From: Candidatus Poribacteria bacterium
GTDB taxonomy: Bacteria; Poribacteria; WGA-4E; WGA-3G
Direction: 5' to 3'
NCBI GenBank assembly: GCA_012270875.1
Contig: JAAXHI010000125.1
Location: 1-39,547 of the forward strand
DNA: 39,547 nt
The notes below the pieces were generated by a model. The model was not told where the DNA came from, ran no database searches, and saw only the letters and a list, made by a program, of their open reading frames with translations. Positions within the stretch are counted from its first letter, which is position 1. Each line of letters starts with the position of its first letter. The translations under genes and the position numbers were made by a program. Below, piece after piece: positions 7,855 through 16,303 of this stretch.

Positions 7855-8628
7855 ATGAGAGTTATAAGTGCTTTAATCGCTATGACAGTTCTCTTTATTT
7901 CAGGGATATGGGTTCAGGAAAGTATATCGGAAATTGACCCAGAATCTCTGATGGGAATGTGGCATTTTGATCAAGGGAAAGGTGGGACGGTTAAAGATTC
8001 CTCGCCAAACGGTAATGATGGCAAAATCGTTGATGCCAAACGGGTCGAAGGCAAGGAAGGCATGGGCATCGAATTTGATGGGAGCAACCATGTCGTTATC
8101 CCGGCGAGCAAAACTGTGGACGACTTCCTCGACGGGTTTACGTATCTGCTCTGGGTGAAACCGCTTGGCAATCCTTCGGGTCCGCACGTCCGACTCATAG
8201 AACGGGATTGGCACAACCCAAATATCCTTATCGGCCCAACCGATTTCTACGGCAGTTTTCTGTTTAACGGTGGGATAGATAACAGCCAAGTCCGGGGCGG
8301 GGAATGGGAGATGGAAGAGTGGAATTTTGTCGCTTTAACCCACGACGGTAAGACACTTGCGCTCTATGTTAATGGCGAAATCGTCGCGGATTTAGACGTA
8401 GGCGAACCCTCTTTCAGTCAGAAGCACGATGGTGGTTCGATCTGGTTAACCCGCTGGAAAGGTGGCGCGGGATGGGATTTCAGCGGAGTCCTTGACGAAA
8501 TCGCTATCTTTAATGCTGCCCTCAGCGAAGATGACCTAACTACCATCATGGAGGACGGACTTGAAAAAGCACTTGATGTTTCACCCGTTGGTAGATTAAC
8601 GACGACTTGGGGGCACATCAAACGGTAG
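7855..8628 (+). CDS. Secreted LamG (concanavalin A-like) domain protein
   Basis: Signal peptide; MGMWHFDQGKGGTVKDSSPNGNDGKI...GMGIEFDGSNHVVIP...FTYLLWVKP...LDEIAIFNAALSEDDL is LamG_3-like. C-terminal RLTTTWGHIKR. Confidence 0.85.
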   Translation: MRVISALIAMTVLFISGIWVQESISEIDPESLMGMWHFDQGKGGTVKDSSPNGNDGKIVDAKRVEGKEGMGIEFDGSNHVVIPASKTVDDFLDGFTYLLWVKPLGNPSGPHVRLIERDWHNPNILIGPTDFYGSFLFNGGIDNSQVRGGEWEMEEWNFVALTHDGKTLALYVNGEIVADLDVGEPSFSQKHDGGSIWLTRWKGGAGWDFSGVLDEIAIFNAALSEDDLTTIMEDGLEKALDVSPVGRLTTTWGHIKR

Positions 8629-8743
8629 GGATGATCTCGGAATCGCAGCTTACGTTTAAAATCAATAGGAGGGAATAGGGACGCGGCATCGCGGTGTTGC
8701 TTGCAAGTACATACCGAATGTGTCGCGTCCTGCAAATTTAATT

Positions 8744-9211
8744 ATGGCAAAATCGCTTACTGATGGTGAGATGCGCAACGGCAAGAAGCACGGGTATTGG
8801 GTCACCTATTACGCGAACGGCAATAAGCGGAGCGAAGGTGGCTACATTGAAGGGAAAAAAGAGGGATTTTGGGTTCAGTACCACAAAAACGGGAACAAGG
8901 CGAGCGAAGCCTCTTTTCGTGATGGTAAGAACGAAGGCGACTACGTATGCTATTATGAGAACGGAAACCGAAAATGGGGCGGTCCCTACCGGGAACATGA
9001 TGGCGGTTCCGCCGATGGTAGAAAAGAAGGGGTCTGGCTCTGCTACGAAGAAGACGGCGAAACGGTATGGCGTATCATCACCTACAAGAAAGGCGGTGCT
9101 CGCGCGAAACCTGATGAATATCCACTCGGCGAATGCCATGTTTGCGGCGAAGGCAGACGTTCAACGTGGGGTGATACCTGTCCACAATGCGGCGCAGAGA
9201 TTGGTGAATAA
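8744..9211 (+). CDS. MORN-variant repeat protein with C-terminal zinc ribbon (copy 2)
   Basis: MAKSLTDGEMRNGKKHGYWVTYYANGNKRSEGGYIEGKKEGFWVQYHKNGNK...CHVCGEGRRSTWGDTCPQCGAEIGE; close paralogue of 5024-5491. Confidence 0.8.
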   Translation: MAKSLTDGEMRNGKKHGYWVTYYANGNKRSEGGYIEGKKEGFWVQYHKNGNKASEASFRDGKNEGDYVCYYENGNRKWGGPYREHDGGSADGRKEGVWLCYEEDGETVWRIITYKKGGARAKPDEYPLGECHVCGEGRRSTWGDTCPQCGAEIGE

Positions 9212-9214
9212 TCA

Positions 9215-11743
9215 GTGGAAATTTTGAAGTTTTTTATCCGAATTAAGTTTCAATGGGTAAATAAACATACCCATAGAAAACCGAGGATAAAACAATTGGA
9301 AATTAAGTCAAGTGTTTGGGTGTTACTAATAGCGTTTTTTGCTTTACAATTTCCAAGCGTGGTAAAGGCTGAAATCAAAGAAGACGCCGCGCACAGAGTT
9401 GCGACTGCTGTCCGAATCAAAGATGCACCACCGAAGTTAGATGGCGTTTTAGATGACGACATCTGGCAGGCCGCGCCCCTCCATGAAGGCTTCCGTCAAC
9501 GTGATCCCGATGAAGGCGAACCCGCTTCCCAACGCACCACTTTCCAAGTTGCTTACGATGATGAGGCAGTCTATTTCGCTGTCATGTGCTATGACAGTGA
9601 ACCCGATAAGATTGTTTCTCGGCTCGTCAGACGCGACGAGTATGTTGACTCCGATAAAGTTCAGATTATCCTTGATCCGCACTACAACCGACAGCGCGGT
9701 TTCTCATTTACCGTCTATCCTTCGGGTTCTATCATAGATGGTATTGTCGGAGGCGGCGGTCCAGGGGGTTGGAGCAACGCGTGGGACGGCGTATGGGAAG
9801 CAAAGACCCGTATTCACAAAGACGGGTGGGCGGTGGAGTGTAGAATCCCGTTTTATATGTTCCGCTTTTCACCGAAAGACGAATACACATGGGGACTACA
9901 GGTAGAACGCGAGATTAGCCGCAGGAAAGAGCGTGCGCACTGGCGTTTGATTAGAAAAGGTGAACCCGGTTGGATCGCGCGTTTTGGTGATCTGATCGGA
10001 ATAAAAAACATCTACCCGTCTCGCCATTTAGAATTGATACCGTACGCGATGGGCAGGACAACCTTAAACAGCAATACAGATTTGTGGGGGAATGTTGGCG
10101 GTGATGTCCAATACGGTATTACCTCTGGAATCACGCTCAACTCCACAATCAATCCCGATTTCGGACAGGTGGAGGCGGACCCTGCCACTTTGAATCTTTC
10201 TGCTTATGAGGAGTTTTTTGAGGAACGGAGACCCTTTTTCGTCAAAGGTTCATCCGTTTTTAACTTCGGCGCGGGAGAAAGTCAATTCTTTTACTCACGT
10301 CGCATCGGACGACAACCCGGGCATTTTGAGGTTCCGAATGGTGCTATTGAACTGAGCCGTCCGGAAGCGACAACGATTCTGGGGGCTGCCAAAGTCGTCG
10401 GGAGAACCAACAGCAACACCTCCTTCGGTATCATGGAGGCTGTCACGGCACCGGAGTATGCGCAAATTACGAAAAAAGGCGAGAACAGCGATCACTTGAT
10501 TGAACCTTTAACGAACTATTTTGTCGGTCGAGTGACACAAGATGTCTTGGAAGGAAACTCTCGCGTCGGACTGATAACCACGGCGGTCAATCGACAGACT
10601 TCCAACGCCGCTTATGTCGGTGGGCTTGACTGGGATTTGAAACTTGCGAAAGAGCGGTACCAAATAAGTGGGATGCTCGCCGCAAGCCAAGCCGGAGCAT
10701 TGGAGGCACGCAAATCGGGTTATCTCGCAAATATTGAATTTGAAAAACAGGGTGGCTGGTGGCGGCTTGATACCAGTTTTAATGTGCTTTCCCCCGACTT
10801 TGAAATAAATGACATAGGCTATGTTCAACGCGGCGATATGATGCGGTGGTTCTATGACTTGCTCCTCAAGAAAGAGCAGCCGTTTAGCATTTTCCGAGAA
10901 GTCACTGTCGGTCTCTACGGTTGGCGAGAATGGAATTATGATGGCGTTAGCATCGGGCGTTACTCCGAGATATGGACAGATGGCAGACTCAAAAACTATT
11001 GGGAGTATGACCTTTGGGTGGGTCGCAACTTGGAGTCATTTAATGACGAGGATGTCTGGCGGGGTGGGACGCTAATTAAGAACCCTGCGGGTTGGTGGAT
11101 TTTTAGCCGACTTTCTACGGATAGCCGTAAAATGGTGCAGCTTGAACTAAATCCGATCTTCGCATGGGACGATGATACAAATAGTTCTGAAAAAGAGGTA
11201 AGTCTTCGTCTGAAGATTCGTCCGGCGTCAAACATTGAACTGAGTATCGGACCGATGTATCGCTATCGGATTGACGATGCCCAGTGGGTTGAGTTAGTTG
11301 AAGAAAACATCAGTGGGCAGCGCAAAAAACACTACGTCTATGGCGAGTTAACGAGTCAAACATTGGACTTCACCACCCGCGCGAACATCAGTTTTACACC
11401 CACACTGAGCCTCCAATTCTACGTGCAACCCTTCATTACCATCGGCGACTATGCCAACTTCAAAGCGTTAGTCGAGCCGAGGACCTATCAGTTCAAACCC
11501 TATCCACTGAAGCGAAACCCTGATTTCCATCGGCGTTCGTTAAGAGGTAACACTGTCCTTCGCTGGGAATTCCGTCCGGGCAGTACGCTGTTTTTGGTGT
11601 GGTCTCAATCGCGTGCGATGGCGTTAGAAGACATCGGAGCAGACGACTTAGAGTTTCGTCCGTTTCACCGATTGCGAAGCAGTTTTACCGATGAAGGGAC
11701 AAACATTTTCCTGATAAAATGCCGGTATTGGTTTGGGATTTGA
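9215..11743 (+). CDS. DUF5916 outer-membrane beta-barrel protein with N-terminal CBM9-like domain
   Basis: DAPPKLDGVLDDDIWQAAPLHEGFRQRDPDEGEPASQRTTFQVAYDDEAVYFAV and NPDFGQVEADPATLNLSAYEEFFEERRPFFVKG are DUF5916 hallmarks. Start uncertain (GTG 9215). Confidence 0.85.
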   Translation: MEILKFFIRIKFQWVNKHTHRKPRIKQLEIKSSVWVLLIAFFALQFPSVVKAEIKEDAAHRVATAVRIKDAPPKLDGVLDDDIWQAAPLHEGFRQRDPDEGEPASQRTTFQVAYDDEAVYFAVMCYDSEPDKIVSRLVRRDEYVDSDKVQIILDPHYNRQRGFSFTVYPSGSIIDGIVGGGGPGGWSNAWDGVWEAKTRIHKDGWAVECRIPFYMFRFSPKDEYTWGLQVEREISRRKERAHWRLIRKGEPGWIARFGDLIGIKNIYPSRHLELIPYAMGRTTLNSNTDLWGNVGGDVQYGITSGITLNSTINPDFGQVEADPATLNLSAYEEFFEERRPFFVKGSSVFNFGAGESQFFYSRRIGRQPGHFEVPNGAIELSRPEATTILGAAKVVGRTNSNTSFGIMEAVTAPEYAQITKKGENSDHLIEPLTNYFVGRVTQDVLEGNSRVGLITTAVNRQTSNAAYVGGLDWDLKLAKERYQISGMLAASQAGALEARKSGYLANIEFEKQGGWWRLDTSFNVLSPDFEINDIGYVQRGDMMRWFYDLLLKKEQPFSIFREVTVGLYGWREWNYDGVSIGRYSEIWTDGRLKNYWEYDLWVGRNLESFNDEDVWRGGTLIKNPAGWWIFSRLSTDSRKMVQLELNPIFAWDDDTNSSEKEVSLRLKIRPASNIELSIGPMYRYRIDDAQWVELVEENISGQRKKHYVYGELTSQTLDFTTRANISFTPTLSLQFYVQPFITIGDYANFKALVEPRTYQFKPYPLKRNPDFHRRSLRGNTVLRWEFRPGSTLFLVWSQSRAMALEDIGADDLEFRPFHRLRSSFTDEGTNIFLIKCRYWFGI

Positions 11744-11748
11744 CCGCT

Positions 11749-12000
11749 CCCCCGACTGAAGTCAGGGGGTTCTTCTGAATCAGCACCTGACAGGTTTCTC
11801 AATATTTTTAAACAGATGTCAAATCTTTTTTCTCAAACCATTAGCGGCGTCTACATCCCCTGAATGAATTCAGAGGTTTTGACACCGAGGAACCGATAAA
11901 AGTTGAATTTCTCTTGACAAATAATGTAGGAAATGTTCTTATTGGAGATAAAATTAGATTTGACATACTCACCCAGCTAAAGCACGGGGGTTTTAGAACC
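11749..12000. mobile_element. IS200/IS605-family-like end hairpins (relic; no tnpA/tnpB)
   Basis: Three short C-run/stem/G-run hairpins: cccccgactgaagtcaggggg (11749-11769), cccctgaatgaattcagagg (11857-11876), cccagctaaagcacggg (11972-11988), the latter two followed by TTTT, as at IS605/IS1341-type ends. Confidence 0.5.
11914..11942 (+). promoter_or_regulatory. Promoter-like copy A upstream of 12060-12671
   Basis: TTGACA (11914-11919), 17 bp, TCTTAT (11937-11942); homologous to copy B at 12827. Confidence 0.45.
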
Positions 12001-12059
12001 GAAGTTTTGATAACACTACGTTAACGCGCGAACATTTAACCACATAGGAGGTGGGTCTC

Positions 12060-12671
12060 ATGAAATCGCACATGAAATATATGTGGTTGTTATTGATTCA
12101 ATTTGTACTGCTTGTATTGGGATTGGTCGGTTATTGCATTGCTACTGAGATTGGGTTTGAAGCCGAAGACGCAGATGAAATTGTAGAAATCATGGAAATT
12201 TATGAAGATAAGAAAGCTTCAGGCGGTATGTATATATCGGCGGGAAAGGGCGGAGGGGGTCGCCACCCCGGTAAAGCCGATTTCGAGATTAACGTTAGAA
12301 CACCCGGTCAGTACACGATGTGGGGGCGGGTGATTGCCCAAGATACGGCGAAGGACTCTTTCCATGTCACAGTCGATCAGAAGAAAAGTCCACAACCGGG
12401 TGATGCCAACATGATCTGGGATACAGGTCAGCATCAGGAGTGGACGTGGGCAAAAGTAAAATGGCGCGAAAAGAATCCGTTGACCTTTGATCTGAAACCG
12501 GGGAAACATACCGTTACATTTTGGTCTAGGGAAGGCGATACCCGTTTGGATGCCGTTTACATGGCAATAGATCCCAACGCTGTCCCCAAACTACCGAGTG
12601 AAATTGAGGGGTTTGCTGTGCATCCCCGGAATCGCTTAACGACAACTTGGGCGGCGCTAAAAAAACGGTAG
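12060..12671 (+). CDS. Secreted carbohydrate-binding-like (jelly-roll) protein
   Basis: N-terminal TM/signal, then IGFEAEDADEI...GKADFEINVRTPGQYTMWGRVIAQDTAKDSFHVTVD...LDAVYMAID, typical of CBM6/35-like domains. C-terminal RLTTTWAALKKR. Confidence 0.65.
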   Translation: MKSHMKYMWLLLIQFVLLVLGLVGYCIATEIGFEAEDADEIVEIMEIYEDKKASGGMYISAGKGGGGRHPGKADFEINVRTPGQYTMWGRVIAQDTAKDSFHVTVDQKKSPQPGDANMIWDTGQHQEWTWAKVKWREKNPLTFDLKPGKHTVTFWSREGDTRLDAVYMAIDPNAVPKLPSEIEGFAVHPRNRLTTTWAALKKR

Positions 12672-12826
12672 GGCTGGACTCAAGCACTGTGACATCAGAA
12701 CTGTCCAGAAATTAGACAATAGAAACCACTTCGTTCGTCAAAATCGGTGAGAAGCCTCCTTTCAGACGTGATTTCACGCACAAATCGCTATTGGCATGAA
12801 AATTGCTCAATGAAAATAAATTTTTC

Positions 12827-12855
12827 TTGACAAATAATGCAAGAATTGTTAATAT
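12827..12855 (+). promoter_or_regulatory. Putative sigma70 promoter (copy B) upstream of TonB-like/DUF4159 gene
   Basis: TTGACA (12827-12832), 17 bp, TAATAT (12850-12855). Confidence 0.6.
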
Positions 12856-12930
12856 TGTTAGTATCAAGCATAAAATTAGATGTAACAAACGTTAAAGCGC
12901 GGATATTTAACCATAGAGGAGGGGCGTATT

Positions 12931-14505
12931 ATGAAATCGCGCCGGACACATCTCGCGTGGATAGTTTCGCTTGTCGTACACGCCTGCCTTGCAGTCGTTG
13001 TAGGGTATTTTGCTATCTCGTTGAATCAACAGAAAATACAAGATGCCATTGATGTAAGTTTTTTCATTGTTTCACCACCAGACGTCGCACAAAGAGATCC
13101 CGTTTCTAAACCGGTCGTTGTAGCGACCCCAGTCCCTGATTTGCGGGTCGTGCCACAAACCGAGACGACACCCCGCCGTACGACGCTCGCAAGACAGTCG
13201 AAAGCGTCTATGACTGCGGCACCTACTGCACCACTGACAGCAGGTTCGCCAGCTGCACTGAAAACACAACAAGTTAACGTTTCAAATAGTGCTTCTGTGC
13301 TTCAACACACCACGGAATCGTTGTCAACTGCCGCGGCACTGCCCACGACATCGGATGCGCTGCTTACGGCAGGATTGCGTAGCGGTGGCGTAACAACTGG
13401 CGGCGTCGGGACAGGTATCGGTGATAACTTAGGTGCTGGCACCGGACGCGGTGCTTTCGGTTCTGGCAGCGGTGTCACGCAGGGACGCGGGCAGCATCGT
13501 GCTGGATTGGATTCACTCGTTGACGGCGCAGGTGTTGCGAATATCAATGCCTCGTTGTCAGATGTAGAAGAGAATATGGTTCTGGGTAACGGTGTACCGC
13601 TGCTTCCGAAGGGAAGCCCAGGTGCTATTATTCAGGGACGCGGCAAAGAGATTCTTGGAAGACTCCATCTCGTCCGTCTCGATGATCCGTTACACCCGAA
13701 CTTTGATTTCTGAGGCAGCGGCGTCGGACACCTCCGATTCGGGGCAGGTCTGCCCTATTTAGTCGAGTCGCTGAATGCAGAAACAGGCATCCAAACCCAA
13801 ATGGTTGACGCAGTCCAAATTACGGACGCTGCGTTTTTTGAGTCACCGATTATCTTTATGGAACCGATTTCGAGTTCCGCAGTGAACCTCAAGAACGGAT
13901 TGTTGAAAGGTAAGGCTATCTGGCAAACGAAAGGGAGCCGTCCTTCTTTCGGCTATACCGATCGGGAAACACAACGGATTCGCGAATATGTCGTAAACCG
14001 CGGCGGGTTTATCTATATGCCGACGCACGGGAACACGGAAGCGGCGATGCAACCCGCACTTCGCGTCTTACGTCAAATTCTTCCTGAATACCATCTCACC
14101 ACGATCCCTCAGGATCATGAGATTTACAATACCTTCTTTGAGTTGAACGGACCCCTCCGGTTTCCCGTTCGGAAAATGGGGAGCACCATTCTCCATCACG
14201 GTCCCTACAGTCAGTTGAAGGGTGTTTTCATTGACGGCAGACTCGCTGTTCTTGTTGATACGGAAGCAATGATACACGTGATGGACGGTGCAGTACAGAA
14301 ACCGTTCTTCGGTCACTATCAAGACCGGAACAAGATTTTAGATGAATTCGCACCCGCTGCCGCACGCCAACTCATCAATATTGTTATCTATGCGGTAACA
14401 CACGGGAGTATCTCGGATTACAGCAACTATATCCCCGAAGCAGCGCTCGCAGATGGCGAGGCGGATGTCCCACAAAAAGCACCGAAGGCTGCGGATCAAT
14501 TGTAA
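12931..14505 (+). pseudogene. TonB-like N-terminus fused to DUF4159-like domain, split by in-frame TGA at 13711-13713
   Basis: ORFs 12931-13713 and 13801-14505 are in the same frame. Reading through gives ...LHLVRLDDPLHPNFDF*GSGVGHLRFGAGLPYLVESLNAETGIQTQMVDAVQITDAAFFESPIIFMEP..., with no other stop between them. Confidence 0.75.
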
Positions 14506-14584
14506 TGTTGTTGTGTCAAGATTCAAGCGAATTTGGTGTACCCATCATCGGCGAGGTTTCCAACCTCGTCTCACCTAAACCAAG

Positions 14585-14618
14585 ACAGGTGCGGTCCTCA
14601 ACCGCACCTGTTGCTTTT
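14585..14618 (+). terminator. Rho-independent terminator
   Basis: acaggtgcggt-cctca-accgcacctgt (11-bp perfect stem, 14585-14611) followed by tgcttttt. Confidence 0.75.
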
Positions 14619-14816
14619 TAACCTCCATATTCACTGTTTGATTTGAGATTGTTGATGCCGTTTGTTGGTAGTTGGATCCGTTTTATTTTCAGCACACAAA
14701 AATTACGCCGATTTCAATTTTCTGTGAATCTCTGTTTGAGTGATGCACACCGTACTGGAAAAAATTTGACAAATTGCGCAAAAATACGCACGATAGCAGT
14801 AAAATCGTGCCTTTAT

Positions 14817-14845
14817 TTGACAAATTTCCTTTGGAAATGTATAAT
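14817..14845 (+). promoter_or_regulatory. Perfect-consensus sigma70 promoter with palindromic spacer
   Basis: TTGACA (14817-14822), 17 bp, TATAAT (14840-14845); spacer contains atttcc-ttt-ggaaat. Confidence 0.75.
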
Positions 14846-14938
14846 ATAAGAAAGTACTATTTTATTTCTCAATAGGATGTTGCTTGCAAGTTACTTATAT
14901 TGCAAGCCTGAAAAAGAAGAAAGGGGATTAAAGTAAAA

Positions 14939-15787
14939 ATGGCTGATTATGCTAATCCTGATGTTTTGGTAACTACGGAATGGGTAGCCGCACACGGTGG
15001 TGATGCCGGTATCCGGCTCCTTGAAGTTGATGTCGATACCTCAGCTTATGCTGAAGGGCATATCGCTGGCGCGGTCGGACTGAATTGGCAGACGCAACTC
15101 TGTGACCAGATTCGACGTGATATTCTCACAAGAGATCAATTTGAGACACTTTGCAACGACAGCGGTATCGCTAACGATACGACCGTTATCTTCTACGGCG
15201 ATAATAACAACTGGTTCGCGACGTACGCCTTGTGGCAGTTCCGTTATTACGGACACGATGAAAGCCTCTTGAAAGTGATGAACGGGGGCCGCCAAAAATG
15301 GATTGATGAAGGTAGAGACCTTGTTACGGATGTTCCGAGTTATGACAGCACGGGGTATCAGGCGAAATTTCCTGATGATAACGTCCGTGCCACAGCGGAG
15401 ACCGTCCGCGCTACACTCGGACAAGGCGTTGTTAACCTCGTTGATGTCCGTTCACCTGCTGAATTCACCGGAGAAGTCATTGCACCTCCGGGTATGAGCG
15501 AAACCGCGCAACGCGGCGGACATATCCCCGACGCAGCGAACATCCCCTGGGCGACCGCAGTTGCTGAGGACGGCACCTTCAAATCCCACGACGAGCTGCA
15601 AGCGATCTACGGCGGCGAAGGCGTTGACGATAGCAAAGAGACAATCGCCTATTGCCGTATCGGTGAACGTTCATCGCATACGTGGTTTGTGCTGAAGTAT
15701 CTACTCGGTTACGAGAAAGTTCGCAACTATGATGGCAGTTGGACGGAATGGGGCAACCTTGTTGGCGCGCCCATCGCACGCGACTAA
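14939..15787 (+). CDS. sseA: Thiosulfate/3-mercaptopyruvate sulfurtransferase (two rhodanese domains)
   Basis: GHIAGAVGLNWQTQL, VIFYGDNNNWFATYALWQFRYYGH, and active-site loop AYCRIGERSSHTWFVLKYLLGY. Confidence 0.85.
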   Translation: MADYANPDVLVTTEWVAAHGGDAGIRLLEVDVDTSAYAEGHIAGAVGLNWQTQLCDQIRRDILTRDQFETLCNDSGIANDTTVIFYGDNNNWFATYALWQFRYYGHDESLLKVMNGGRQKWIDEGRDLVTDVPSYDSTGYQAKFPDDNVRATAETVRATLGQGVVNLVDVRSPAEFTGEVIAPPGMSETAQRGGHIPDAANIPWATAVAEDGTFKSHDELQAIYGGEGVDDSKETIAYCRIGERSSHTWFVLKYLLGYEKVRNYDGSWTEWGNLVGAPIARD

Positions 15788-15789
15788 GG

Positions 15790-15965
15790 AGTGGCTGTTA
15801 GCCTTCGGCTGTTGGCTTTCAGCAAGATGGCTTTCGGCTGTCAGCCTGTAAAGTCTGTAAAGTGTAGCTAAAGTGAAATAAAGTATTTTTGCTTGGGTGT
15901 TTCCCATCAACTTCTCAACTTTAGAACACTTTGAAACTTTCCGTCACTGCTGAAGGCTGAAGGCT
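15790..15965. repeat. Short irregular repeats of the GGCTNTCGGCTGT type
   Basis: ggctgttagccttcggctgttggctttcagcaagatggctttcggctgtcagcc ... ctgaaggctgaaggctat. Confidence 0.5.
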
Positions 15966-15974
15966 ATTAAAAAT

Positions 15975-16268
15975 ATGCCCAAATTCGTTTCTGCCCATGT
16001 TATTGCTTGCATGACCCGCCAAGATGTGGCGCGACTGCTGAAGCGGTTCAAAGAAGAAGAGAATACCGATGTTCGGAATATCCGAATCTTGTGCGATACG
16101 CTGTCCGGCAGAATGGTCTGCGAGTGGGACGCACGCGACCGCGTCGTTTTAGTCGAGTGGCTGAAGAAATGTAACGTCCAGATACGCGGAACAGGCGAAT
16201 GGCTCATGGCAGTTCAATATGAATCTATAGATGATGAACTCGTGACACCTCAACGAGATAACCTATAG
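15975..16268 (+). CDS. Hypothetical 97-aa protein
   Basis: ORF between sseA and the PTPS gene; MPKFVSAHVIACMTRQDVARLLKRF...; no firm family. Confidence 0.55.
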   Translation: MPKFVSAHVIACMTRQDVARLLKRFKEEENTDVRNIRILCDTLSGRMVCEWDARDRVVLVEWLKKCNVQIRGTGEWLMAVQYESIDDELVTPQRDNL

Positions 16269-16303
16269 ACACTCAGGTATGCAAGATAGCAACGCAAAAA
16301 CCG

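Noticed and set aside
11749-12000. Intact IS605 insertion sequence
   Set aside because: No tnpA or tnpB coding sequence between or near the hairpins; only end-like structures remain.
6609-14505. Alternative genetic code (UGA as sense) for the whole genome
   Set aside because: Several genes end at UGA with tight or overlapping downstream starts (1641, 3249, 25205) and typical C-termini, so UGA is a normal stop here; the two internal UGAs are treated as individual cases.
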